Below are positions 11,313 to 22,688 of a stretch of DNA of 64,000 nt, piece by piece. The DNA is taken from the NCBI GenBank assembly GCA_019279435.1, contig JAAALK010000285.1, positions 70,044,249-70,108,248 of the forward strand. Reading direction: 5' to 3'. The stretch is from Zizania palustris. Lineage: Eukaryota > Streptophyta > Magnoliopsida > Poales > Poaceae. The position numbers were made by a program, and so were the translations under genes. The notes under the pieces were generated by a model. The model made no database searches, was not told the DNA's origin, and saw only the letters and a program-made list of their open reading frames with translations. The stretch's first letter is position 1. Every line of letters begins with the position of its first letter.

Positions 11313-14300
11313 TGTAACAGACCCAGAATTAAAATAAAATAAAAATGAGGGAAATGAATTTTCTGGAATAAATAATATGTTAAATTAAAGAAAAAGGCTA
11401 AATGAACTCAATTAAAGACAATGAGGAAGAAATATTCCAAATTTGTAGCTGAAAAAAATTATGATGGAATCCAGAAGCCAAGAAATAATTTTGAGAATTT
11501 TTACAAAATTTTAACAACAGTCCTTCAAGCCTAAATCAAATAATTCATTTTCTAGAATTATTTTAATCAGAAAACAAATTTTAAATCTTATTGGGTCGAA
11601 ACCCTGAATTCCCCTCCAAAGGCCTTTCGGCCCAGCCCAGTCCGGCCGCGCCCACCGATAGGCGGGACCCACCTGTCGGCGCGCCCTCCCTCGCTCCCCG
11701 CCCGCTCGTGCCTGGTCGGCCCCACCCGCCAGCCTCTCTCGCGCTCCTCTCTGCCGCTGCAATGTTGGGCCCACTTGTATGTGCCCCTTCCTTCGCGCGT
11801 GCCCTCTGGCAGGTAGCCCCCACCTGTCGGAGTCGTCTTCTCCGATGGAAGGGGGGATCCCCTTCCATACCGGCGCTCGCCCCTGCCATTTTCGCCGCCG
11901 GCCGCAATATCCTGCCCCAGATCACCTTCCCTCATCGCCAGCGACACCTTTCCATCCCTAGCCGACGCATTTTCTCCTGAAAGGAAACCAAGCCGTGCGC
12001 ATGGAAGTTCGCCGGTGATCTGGAAACCCTCCCCCTCGGTTTCCTTCGCGTAGCCTACCATTTTCGTCGTCGACGACCCTATAAGACCCTCGGTGCTCGC
12101 CGCTTTCCGCTCACACCGAAACCGCTCGAAGCCTTTCCCTCCCTAGCCACCGCCTGCAAGTTTTCGGATTCATCCCCTGCTTCGGCTCCGGTAGCCCATC
12201 GCCGGCGCTCCGGGCCACCGCCGCCCTTGCCGAGGCCACCGCCGGGACCATCGTCGCCCCCTCTTCCCCGGCCCCATCTCCGTTGGACCGGACCACCGCC
12301 GGAGCTCGCCGTCGTCGTCAGTCCCGAAAAGCGCCGGCGCCTCTCCTTGCCACCGGTCGCCATTAGACCCCCTCCACCGCCGCCTCCGGTACGGATGCAC
12401 TCCCCTCATTCCCCTCTGCCCATTTTTGCAGCCACCCAGGACCGTAGGTCATCGCAGCCACAGCGCGCCGCGCGCCGTCGCTCGGCCGGCGCTGGGGATG
12501 AAGCCCTCGGCTTCCCCCGTGCCGCCACCGTGCCGAATCAAACCGTGACCACTGGATCCAAGGGGGACGGCCACGATTAGAACCCGAGATCGAGGGCCTG
12601 GATTGCTTTGACCGAAGTTGACCGGTATCGGGCAATCTGAGCCCTCCAATCTCATTTAAGCCACCCGCCCCGCCGCCAGCCCTTGGATCCGGATCGGACG
12701 GCCCAAAGCAATCGGGTCCACGGGAATAGTGACCCCGCGCACGGTGGGATCAGTCCACCGTGGACCAGAGCTATTTTAATTCAGAAAATTGATTTTAGAA
12801 ATTCCAGAAAATCTATTTAAGCTTTAAAAATTCATATCTTGCTCAAATTAACTCCAAATTTGACCATTTCAATTCTGGAAAATTTGTCTTTTTATCCTCT
12901 ACACTTTTATGCAATAAAAACAATATGTTTATTTGGCACAAAATATTCTTATTAAAATATAAGAAAATTCCCCTTTAGGATTTAATTAAATACTTCAATT
13001 AAATAATTCAGAAAAGCCCTTAAAAATTTATAAATTAATAATGGCTCCATTTCACTGTTTGTAATACAATAAAAATAGAATATTCACTTTGCCCATTTAA
13101 TTTTATTATATAATATTACAAAACCCCTTGTAGGATAATTAAGTAATTCATATAATAAAAGTTAAACACTTTATAAAAATGTCATGACAACTTATATAAT
13201 AACTTCAGAAAACCTAACAACTTGAGTTCACTATTTTTAATACAATAATAATGTTATTATATACCTTTTTAATTAATCTCTAAAAAGGGAAAATAAAAAC
13301 CCCTAGGAAAAATAATTACATCAAGTCATAAAATTCAGAACTCTCATTAGAAATCAATCCTAAATATTTAAGTAACAATTCCCTAAACTTTAAGACTCTA
13401 TCTCATTTACTTAATCCAACATAAACATTTATGATGGTATGGTTGATTTGTTTTGGATTGTTTATTGAATGTTTTATTTACTTTTCCGTATCGAGAAGAC
13501 TACTACGCCGTCGAAGATCTGGAGTTCTATCCCGAGGTTCCACCTTCACCCTTTGCTGAGAAAGGCAAGTCATCGACCCCTCTTGTGGAAATAGTTGATC
13601 ATCATTGAGCCCAGTTTTTATAACTATCGCTATAACTCATAGGATAATATTGCATTAGTCAAACATCAAGTACTACACTTATATTTATTAGATCCCCGTC
13701 CTTGTGTGCAAACCCAAGCCATGCTTATTGAGCCTTAACTCCTTGTCACTCTACAAATATTATATTAGCTACTGTCTAATGTACCGGCACAACTGCTATA
13801 GGATGTAAAGAATGAGTCGTAGATAGATGGATTCTGTTATATGAAGTTCCCTGTTATTCTTGTCTCTGGACTCTGTTGGAGTTGGCTATGTTAAGTATGG
13901 TGGGTTCCGGGTGCAAGCTCGAGAATTGGTTGGTCTCACCCGGGGCACTATAAGGACCGGTCTGCGGGATTTGTTGCAAAGCACTTCCGTACCAACCACA
14001 AGTCTAATGGGTAAGTCCTAACTGGAAGTATGGAACACTCCGACTCTCTGCACCATAGTGGAGGGGGCAAGGGGCTAGCCCTCAGGGCGCCTTGTACCGA
14101 CGAGGCTCAAGGGGGGGTATGGTGGAAACTCGACGCGTTGAGACACGATACGAAACCTATAAGAGGGTGCTGTTGAGTCGAGGCGAACCATACGGAAGGT
14201 TTTGGCACGAGTTCCCGTGGAATGGGTCATCTCGTTACACTTTGGTGTAAGTGATGAGTGCGTGCCTTGTGGGTATAGTGGTACATCTCTGATCAGAGTA

Positions 14301-14883
14301 ATTTAATCTTTTCGAAAAGCCGAGCCCACGGTCAAGGGCGGGTTGTGTGACTACTCGTAGTTAGTTTACAATTGTTTGAATGGTTGAGTTATTTCATGGC
14401 ATGTAAGGACTGTTGTGCGAGGAAGTAAAACGTACTCCTCGAGTTAGAAGATGATGATGCATACACATGTTTACATTTCAGTACTAATAAATTGATCACA
14501 TTTAACGCTTTACAATTATGCTTCTTCCGCAAAATTAGCCACTATCTCCCTTGTTATTATCTTGCATTATATTTGCATTCGGTGGCTTGCTGAGTACGTT
14601 TGTACTCACCCCCGTTGACTTACACCACTAGAGCCCGTCTACTACGAGGAGGATGAAGGTCTGGAGTAGCGACCCAATCAAGGCGAGACTGGAAGGAGGC
14701 GTTCATCTAGGACGCTTTATTTTATTAGTTTCTCTTCACCTTTATTCACTTTTGTATTAATACGGTCTATGAACCGTGAATGATTGCTCGTATTTGTACA
14801 TGGTCGCATGATGAACGTCTTGGTTTATTGATTTTCTATGGAATTTCAATAAAGGTCCTGATTTATTAAATCAGGGCGTGACA
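11313..14883 (+). repeat. LTR1 (5' LTR) of element A
   Basis: The LTR is 3571 bp, TGTAACAGACCC to GGGCGTGACA. It has a sharply bounded GC-rich block (about 11590-12770) set in AT-rich flanks, with a TATAAG box at 12080-12085. The remaining R/U5 part is about 2.7 kb. Colinear with LTR3 (32377-35944) with scattered differences. ORFs of 60-157 aa on both strands of the GC-rich block are not treated as genes: they overlap each other, recur in LTR3, and contain no domain. Confidence 0.88.
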
Positions 14884-14886
14884 AGA

Positions 14887-14898
14887 TGGTATCAGAGC
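14887..14898 (+). other. Primer binding site of element A (tRNA-iMet type)
   Basis: TGGTATCAGAGC begins three bases after the LTR end. It complements the 3' end of plant initiator tRNA-Met, which primes minus-strand synthesis in many plant LTR elements. Confidence 0.85.
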
Positions 14899-15021
14899 CA
14901 ACTTGACTGTAGGAAGCCAAACAGACCTGACCTTAGGACTTATACTTACTGTATTTTCTTACAAAAATTATTTACCCTCTCATCTTCCGAGATTTTCACA
15001 GAAACTTTCTCTCTTTTGTAG

Positions 15022-15834
15022 ATGCCGGTCCATACCATGAGCGGGACTCTTCACGATGAGGCTGGATTCATCCGCGAGCTTCGCGTGCTCGTCGACTTCT
15101 TGGGATTCTCCCATGAGCCCGTGTTCCATGGGATCTTTCCCGATGCGAACGAGAGCTACTGCGAGGTCACGGTTGTCATCCGCTCCTCCCCCACGCAGCC
15201 TCCCTTCTACACCCATGGAGTCGGAGGACCCTCATTCGTGGTGGCCAGCCAGCGCGCTGCACTTCAGGCCCTCGCCGAGCTTCGACTGGTCTACGATTGC
15301 CATCTCCGCGACACCATTTACCGCTTCATGCCCATGCGCACACCAGGGAGTCACCGCAGCATCTACATCAGCCCCCTCACCCAGAGCAACTCCGCCATCG
15401 CCCGCACCATGAGGCTTTTGGAGGCCATGGACAACCTTCACACAGAGGTCGTTCTCGACGCAGACAGCCAGCACGACACCATCGACTTCTACCGCCATAC
15501 CTCGGAGAACCTGACCCACGAGAATGCTGAGCTCCATCGACAAGTCCAACAGAACCCCCAGCTGACTCTCGAGGTAGAGGAGTTGAGGTGTCAGAACGAG
15601 CTTCTACGCCAAGGCGCCATGGTCAACGCCCAGCTACGTCACCAGCTCAAGGAGTTGAAAAAGGATATTGAGGAGATCGCACCCCTTCTGCCTCGCAAGC
15701 AGAAATCACTTCGGATCCCCACCGTGAGGCCCAAGAGAATTTCCCGCAGCGCACCTCCCGCCGGACCCTCCAGTTCCACCATCCCAACCGTTTCTGTTGA
15801 GCCCGTGGTCGAGTCGTCCCCTGAGCTACCGTAG
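15022..15834 (+). CDS. Element A ORF1: 270-aa protein with dsRBD-like N-terminus and coiled coil
   Basis: An intact 270-codon frame, about 120 bp after the primer site, from ATGCCGGTCCAT to a TAG. Residues about 12-92 can be read as alpha-beta-beta-beta-alpha: helix GFIRELRVLVDFLG, strands around PVFHGIF, YCEVTVVI and FYTHGVGG, then helix ASQRAALQALAELR. The last helix resembles the lysine/alanine-rich helix of double-stranded-RNA-binding domains, though most of the basic residues are missing. Residues about 160-225 are a leucine-rich coiled coil (LTLEVEELRCQNELLRQ), and the C-terminus is basic then Ser/Pro-rich. It may be the N-terminal half of a Gag or an accessory RNA-binding protein of this gag-only element. 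The nearby CCHC gag fragment is on the other side of the rearrangement. The domain reading is inference; the frame is clear. Confidence 0.6.
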   Translation: MPVHTMSGTLHDEAGFIRELRVLVDFLGFSHEPVFHGIFPDANESYCEVTVVIRSSPTQPPFYTHGVGGPSFVVASQRAALQALAELRLVYDCHLRDTIYRFMPMRTPGSHRSIYISPLTQSNSAIARTMRLLEAMDNLHTEVVLDADSQHDTIDFYRHTSENLTHENAELHRQVQQNPQLTLEVEELRCQNELLRQGAMVNAQLRHQLKELKKDIEEIAPLLPRKQKSLRIPTVRPKRISRSAPPAGPSSSTIPTVSVEPVVESSPELP

Positions 15835-16120
15835 ACAAAGTATTTACGATTGATTGTTTTCTTTTCCTTGTTTGTAATGCCACTCATGTCAAATATAAGG
15901 CATGAGTGAAGAATTAAATAAAAGACAATAAATGTAATCGCAAGAACGATACATTTTGAAATAAAGCTTAATATCATTTCCCTCTTCCTCCTATATCTGT
16001 TAGGTCATAGTCCCAATCTAAAGGAGAGAATCTACCTCTAGTTTCAACTCAACATAATTCGTTCGTCGCCATTCTGCAAGATCAACTCCAATCATGAAAT
16101 CAAGAAAAGTTGTCAAGAAA
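15835..16120 (+). other. A internal noncoding sequence with a small hairpin
   Basis: No gene. CACTCATG (15881-15888) and CATGAGTG (15901-15908) form a perfect 8-bp stem with a 12-base loop about 45 bp after the ORF stop. The internal sequence ends at about 16120, where an LTR fragment begins abruptly. Confidence 0.55.
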
Positions 16121-17266
16121 GCCCTACACTTATATTTATTAGATCCCCGTCCTTGTGTGCAAACCCAAGCCATTCTTATTGAGCCTTAACTCCTTGTCAC
16201 TCTACAAATATTATATTAGATAGTGCCCAATGTACCGGCACAACTGCTATAGGATAAAAAGAATGAGTCGTAGATAGATGGATTCTGTTATATGAATTTC
16301 CCTGTTATTCTTGTCTCTGGACTCTGTTGGAGTTGGCTATGTTATAAGTATGGTGGGTTCCGGGTGCAAGCTCGGGAATTGGTTGGTCGCACTCGGGGCA
16401 CTATAAGGACCGGTCTGCGGGATCTGTTGCAAAACACTTCCGTACCAACCACAAGTTTAATGGGTAAGTCCTAACTGGAAGTATGGAACACTCCGACTCT
16501 CTGCACCATAGTGGAGGGGGCAAGGGGCTAGCCCTCAGGGCGCCTTGTACCGACGAGGCTCAAGGGGGGGTATGGTGGAAACTCGACGCATCGAGACACG
16601 ATACGAAACCTATAAGAGGGTGCTGTTGAGTCGAGGCGAACCATACGGAAGGTTTTGGCACGAGTTCCCGTGGAATGGGTCATCTCGTTACACTTTGGTC
16701 AGAGTAATTTAATCTTTTTGAAAAGCCGAGCCCACGGTCAAGGGTGGGTTGTGTGACTACTCACAGTTAGTTTACAATTGTTTGAATGGTTGAGTTATTC
16801 ATGGCATGTAAGGACTGTTGTGCGAGGAGGTAAAACGTACTCCTAGAGTTAGAAGATGAGGATGCATACACATGTTTATTTTTCAGTACTAATAAATTGA
16901 TCACATTTAATGCTTTACAATTATGCTTCTTCCGCAAAATTAGCCACTGTCTCCCTTGTTATTATCTTGCATTATATTTGCATTCGGTGGCTTGCTGAGT
17001 ACGTTTGTACTCACCCCCGTTGACTTACACCACTAGAGCCCGTCTACTACGAGGAGGATGAAGGTCTGGAGTAGCGACCCAGTCAAGGCGAGACTGGAAG
17101 GAGGCGTTCATCTAGGACCCTTTGTTTTATTAGTTTCTCTTCATCTTTATCCACTTTTGTACTAATGCGATCTACGAACCGTGAATGATTGCTCGTATTG
17201 TACGGGGTCGCATGATGAACGTCTTGTTTTATTGATTTTCTATGGAATTTCAATAAAAGTCCTGAT
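16121..17266 (+). repeat. LTR fragment of element A family, plus orientation (3' third only)
   Basis: It begins GCCCTACACTTATATTTATT and runs colinear with the last third of the LTR to CAATAAAAGTCCTGAT, where it stops short of the LTR end. It shares subfamily-specific bases with LTR2, such as CTTGTTTTATTG (LTR1/LTR3: CTTGGTTTATTG) and CAATAAAAGTCC (others: CAATAAAGGTCC). It lacks about 45 bp near 16700 (the GTGATGAGTGCGTG stretch). It forms a near-perfect inverted repeat with 17295-18485. Confidence 0.85.
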
Positions 17267-17273
17267 ACCATCT

Positions 17274-19541
17274 TGTCACAACCCGATTTAGTAAATCAGG
17301 ACTTTTATTGAATTTCCATAGAAAATCAATAAAACAAGACGTTCATCATGCGACCACGTACAATACGAGCAATCATTCACGGTTCGTAGACTGCATTAGT
17401 ACAAAAGTGGATAAAGATGAAGAGAAACTAATAAAACAAAGGGTCCTAGATGAACGCCTCCTTCCAGTCTCGCCTTGACTGGGTCGCTACTCCAGACCTT
17501 CATCCTCCTCATAGTAGACGGGCTCTAGTGGTGTAAGTCAACGGGGGTGAGTACAAACGTACTCAGCAAGCCACCGAATGCAAATATAATGCAAGATAAT
17601 AACAAGGGAGATAGTGGCTAATTTTGCGGAAGAAGCATAATTGTAAAGCATTAAATGTGATCAATTTATTAGTACTGAAATGTAAACATGTGTATGCATC
17701 ATCATCTTCTAACTCGAGGAGTACGTTTTACCTCCTCGCACAACAGTCCTTACATGTCATGAAATAACTCAACCATTCAAACAATTGTAAACTAACTGCG
17801 AGTAGTCACACAACCCGCCCTTGACCGTGGGCTCGGCTTTTCGAAAAGATTAAATACTCTGATCAGAGATGTACCACTGTACCCACAAGGCACGCACTCA
17901 TCAATTACACCAAAGTGTAACGAGATGACCCATTCCATGGGAACTCGTGCCAAAACCTTCAGTATGGTTCACCTCGACTCAACAGCACCCTCTTATAGGT
18001 TTCGTATCGTGTCTCGATGCGTCGAGTTTCCACCATACCCCCCTTGAGCCTCGTCGGTACAAGGCGCCTTGAGGGCTAGCCCCTTGCTCCCTCCACTATG
18101 GTCCATAGAGTCGGAGTGTTCACACTTCCAGTTAGGACTTACCCATTAGACTTGTGGTTGGTACGGAAGTGCTTTGCAACAAATCCCGCAGACTGGTCCT
18201 TATAGTGCCCCGGGTGCGACCAACCAATTCCCGAGCTTGCACCCGGAACCCACCATACTTATAACATAGCCAACTCTAACAGAGTCCAGAGACAAGAATA
18301 ACGGGGAAATTCATATAACAGAATCCATCTATCTACGACTCATTCTTTTTATCCTATAGCAGTTGTGCCGGTACATTGGGCACTAGCTAATATAATATTT
18401 GTAGAGTGACAAGGAGTTAAGGCTCAATAAGCATGGCTTGGGTTTGCACACAAGGATGGGGATCTAATAAATATAAGTGTAGGGCTTGATGTTTGACTAA
18501 TGCAATATTATCCTATGAGTTATAGCGATAGTTATAAAAAACTAGGATCAATGATGATCAACTATTTCCACAAGAGGGGTCGATGACTTGCCTTGATCAG
18601 CAAATGGTGAAGGTGGAACCTCGGGGTAAAACTTCGGATCTTTGACGACGTCGTGTTCTTCTTGATACGGAAAAGTAAATAAAACATTCAATGAACAATC
18701 CAAAACAAATCAACCATACTAGCATACATGTTTTTGTTGGATTAAGTAAAGGAGATAGAGTCTTAAATTCTAGGAAATTGTTACTTGAATACTTAAGATT
18801 GGTTTCTAATGAGATTTCTGAGTTTTATGACTTGATGTTAATTATTTGTTCTAGGGGTTTTTATTTTCCCCTTTTTAGAGATGAAGTAAAAAAGTTATAA
18901 AATAGCCTTAATGTTTTTATGGCATTAAAATAGTGAAATTGAGTTATTTAGGTCTTCTGAAGTTGTTATATAAGTTTTAGGACATTTTCATAAAGTGTGG
19001 ACTTTTCCTTATAAGAGTTAATTAAGTATTAAAAGGGCTTTTGCAATATTATCTAATAGAATAAAGTGGGCAAAGTGAACATGCTATTTTTATTGCATTT
19101 AAAACAGTGGAATAAAGTTATTAAGTCCTCTGAGTTTAATATATAAATTATTAAAGGTTTTTCTGAATTATTTAAATGAGATAATAATTAAATCCTAAAG
19201 GGGTCTTTTCTTTATTATTTAATAAGATCATTTTGGGCCAAATAAATATATTGTTTTTATTGCATAAAAGTGTAGAGGATAAAAAGACAAATTTTCCAGA
19301 ATTAAAATGGTGAAATTTGGAGTTAATTTGAGCAAGATATGAAATTTCGAAGTTTAAACTGATTTTCGTGAATTTATTTTAAATGGGAAAACAGTCTCTA
19401 GTCCACGGTGAACTGGGTTCACCGTGAACCGTTGACTGCGCGTGTGGACCAGGCCAATTAGGACCGTTGGATCCAGATCCAACGGGCGGTCGTGGGGCGG
19501 GGCGCTTAAGTGGCGATCGACGGCTCACAGGCCTCGATACC
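17274..19541 (-). repeat. LTR2 of element A, inverted; 3' part, left of nested element B
   Basis: Starts TGTCACAACCCGATTT, the reverse complement of an LTR end. Just outside it, reading outward, is AGATGGTATCAG, the primer-site sequence. Together with 30372-31746 it makes a full LTR of about 3643 bp. Confidence 0.85.
19537..19541. repeat. Target-site duplication ATACC of element B, left copy
   Basis: ATACC precedes TGTTGGACC here and follows GGTTTCTCA at 30367-30371. Confidence 0.92.
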
Positions 19542-21524
19542 TGTTGGACCGGAAACGGCGACCAGAGGGGGGGTGAATGGGAGCTTTTAAAATTTTGGGC
19601 TAAAACTTAGCCTTCGGTTCTGTTCTGTCTTCTGCGGAACAGGCTTCGAACACAACCTTCGAAGGTCTGGTTCGGAGGTACTTCGACGGCTCCGAACACA
19701 GGCTTCGCAGGAGCAAAAGTTCGAAGCCAAGAAGACTTCGCTCCACTAACAACCCTCGAAAATCTACTCTGCTAAGTCAGTGCAGGCTCCGCACACGAGG
19801 TGCTTCGAGCAGGCTTCGCACTTCACCCTTCGCAAGAGTGGACAGCCCTCTGAGGACTTCGACCAAGTACTTGGCAACAGCAACGGGTGCTGGGCTTCGT
19901 ACCCGAAGGTCTACACACACACAAATCGGACTTCGCTAAGGGCTTCGACACAAGAAGCAAAACGGGAAACAACCAGGGCTTCGCTAGTAATCAGCGAGGT
20001 CTTGCCTCGTGTTACACAGAGCGACAGCACACTGAAAAGCACACTTCACGAGAAAAACACCCTTCGCCAAGACAGGCTTCGGTGAGCTAAAGACTAGCGA
20101 GGTATGCAACGCGAGTTCAAGCAAAAGCACACAGAAGCAGGGCTTCGCCGCTTGAACAAGGAACACTGAAATAAATTGAACTCAGAATGAATACAGCGAG
20201 GTCTGTCTACAGGAGCTCAACAGTAAATGCTCAAAGTGTTAAATGTTACCTACCGAGCCCCCATATTTATAGCCCACGGCTTCATCCTAAGGAAGTGACT
20301 ACTTTACCCCTAGGGTTTACAACAGATTTGTCTCTACAGAACTAAGGGGTACAAAAGGTAGTCCACCTTTATTTTGGAGGCTTCTCTGTCAGCTGCAGAG
20401 GGGACAGTGTCAGCCTTTTTCAGAACAGACAGTGTCAGCCTTTACAGAGTTGACTTCTGGAACCTCCCTTCGCACGCGAGGGGTGCGGAAGCTTCGGCGA
20501 GAAGCCTGCAGCCTGTTGGCCTTCGCTCCACCGAAGAAGACCTCCGATACAGTGACGGTTTTGAGCCGAAGCCGTCAAAGCCCTTGGGCCTTCGCACCAC
20601 CACCTCCGGAGTGGATCACCACGGCTTCGCAGCTACTCCGAGCTCGAACACCGTCCGTCCGTGTACCGAAGCCATGCATGGCCGAAGCACCTCAAGTCAT
20701 CCTCACTCCGGAGCTAGCCTCGCTCCGAAGTCCTTCACACTCCGAAGCCCCACCTTCGGAGTACCACCCTTCGAAGTCCCTCCTTCGTCCAAGGCCTCCG
20801 CATGAAGCATTCCATGAGCACTTCGTCGCAGTGCCTCTTCCCGAGCACACTCCTCGACGAGCCTCACCCGGACCATGCCTTCGATGCGCCTCGACTTCTG
20901 AGACCTTCGTCGGGCCACCTTCGAGTGTCTCCCTCCGGAGCACACTTCGAACACCTTGCCTCCGCAGAGGACTTGTTCCACCAACTCCGAAGTCACTCCA
21001 TTCGGAGTACCTTCGAAGTGCCTCACCTCCGAGGACTTTGTCTCGGAGTACCTTCAGCCGGAGCCACGCTCCGCACTCTCTGCCTTCACCTGGCACGCCT
21101 CGACCCGAGGACCGACCCGGACCACCTTCGCAGCCATCGTGACGGAGCTCCCCGCTCCCTTGGCATCAAACCACCCGCTTGACCCAAGTTCACCTGGCTC
21201 GAACCCTGTCCGTCGCCTCCGAAGTCCCTGCGTACCACCGACAGACAGACAAGTGTATCCAGTACTCCGGAGACCTCTCCGGGTTAGCAACCTCCGGCAC
21301 ACACTCCGGTGTACCGCCCAAAGTACCGAAGCCATCGGTACGAACCCAGTCATCGTGTACTGTCGGACCCCTCCGACAGGCACACTCCGCTGCACAGCTG
21401 CAGCAAGCTCCGAACACCCTTCGGAGGTACCACCTCCGAAGCCCCTCCGGAGGTACCCTTCGAACAGAGGGTAAAAGCCTGTCAATCACTCATCACATAC
21501 ACCGAAACCACCCTTGGTTTCTCA
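19542..21524 (-). repeat. 3' LTR of element B (left copy on the window)
   Basis: The LTR is 1983 bp, TGTTGGACC...GGTTTCTCA on the plus strand. Its TATA box reads TATTTATA (20264-20271, TATAAATA on the minus strand). The sequence after the TATA (in element sense) and much of the U3 is crowded with CTTCG/CGAAG and CTCCGAAG motifs. Overlapping ORFs of up to 236 aa in this GC-rich part recur identically in the other LTR and are not treated as genes. Confidence 0.93.
20264..20271 (-). promoter_or_regulatory. TATA box of the B 3' LTR
   Basis: TATAAATA on the minus strand, in a GGGCTATAAATATGGGGG context. The copy in the 5' LTR (29106-29113) would drive the full-length transcript. Confidence 0.65.
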
Positions 21525-22688
21525 ATCTCCCCCTTGATGAGTGCATTGACAACCAAATTGAAGTTCAAGAAAATTTAAAAAACTTTCAGCACACAAGTGA
21601 CCATAAAAACTCAAAAAGAGCCAAAGCATGTCACTTGATTAAAGAATTTTTCTCCCCCTTTGTAAAAGAGTAAAAGCCCCTTCGGCAAAACTCTCTTTGG
21701 ATAAAAACTCCCCCTGAGTTGAGCAAATTTTTCTCCCCCTTTATGTCAAAAGTCTCTCCCCCTTTAGAAATTATGCCTTCTTGCGGAGAACATAGCAAAA
21801 TCTCTCCCCCTTTGGCAATGCAAGCATCAAGGAGTATTCAAAAGATGCAAAAGCTGCAAAGTGAATAGAATTGCAAAGACATATAATGCAAAAATATGCC
21901 AAAATTAACACAAATGATCATGTGCTCAGCTCAATTTAACAATCTGTGAAACAAGATGATGGCATGTGATTTTGTCATTTTGAAGTAAAAGCATCACCAC
22001 TGAATCAAAGCAGCTAGACATGTGAAGGCAAGGACTGCGCAAAGCTAACAAGTTCTACTCTAGACAGACAAGTCTTGTTCAAAAAGAAGCTTTGAAAGCA
22101 AACTTGATGAGCCATTAAATTTGTTGTTCTTTTCTTAATGCCAGGGGTTATTTGTTTGTCCACCTTATACTTTCCAATCAGGCCAAGCCTAGGCATGAAA
22201 GCCATCTGAAGCTTAAGGCGGTGATTTTGGCATACACTACACTATCCCAGTTCAGACCAAAGTGCAATGGTAAGCAGTCTAGAATAGAGTAGTGCGACAA
22301 ACAAACCCTCCTGGATCTTTTCATTTAAACCAGGCAAATCATGAATTTTTGATTTTGAAGAATTAAATTTTTGATGAGTATCCATGAATAAAGAACACAA
22401 TTTTCAAGTTGCATATTTTAGCATCCAAGGAACAGTGTCTTGCTGTCAAGTAGATAAAAGATAGCTAAAAGCAGTCCACCCTAAACAAGCTAGATACAAG
22501 ATTATGCGGTGAGCAAGTTTTGATTTTTAGAAAATAAAACATCATGCACAATCAATGTTCCAGACATATTTCATAGAGCTGAGCTGTCATGATTTCTTTG
22601 AATTAAAAGCAGGCATATAATAGCAAAAGATGTAAGTGCAATTCCACACATAATGAGCATATGCAAGACAATTAAAATCAGCTCCCCC
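21525..22688 (-). other. B 3' noncoding tail with polypurine tract array
   Basis: No gene. On the minus strand the LTR is preceded by AAGGGGGAGAT (21526-21536, the probable plus-strand primer). More tracts of the AAAGGGGGAG type lie near 21651, 21708, 21732, 21758 and 21804. The rest is AT-rich and resembles the tails of C, D and E. Confidence 0.75.

Noticed and set aside
11511..12655. ORFs of 60-157 aa in the GC-rich block, repeated at 32622-33821, and others at 30475-31445
   Set aside because: Present in the A LTRs, on both strands at once, Arg/Gly/Pro-rich without domains. LTR regulatory sequence rather than genes.
14887..14898. tRNA-Met gene
   Set aside because: Only the 12 bases complementary to the tRNA 3' end are present, next to an LTR; it is a primer binding site. 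The same holds at 28370-28381 and 48128-48138.
16121..17266. Independent solo LTR
   Set aside because: It lacks the first two thirds of the LTR and any duplication, and its right edge switches into the inverted copy. It is part of the foldback rearrangement.
20374..21673. Overlapping ORFs up to 236 aa on both strands, repeated at 29216-30551
   Set aside because: They lie in the two LTRs of element B, are identical in both, overlap in several frames and show no domain; they follow from GC-rich, stop-poor LTR sequence.
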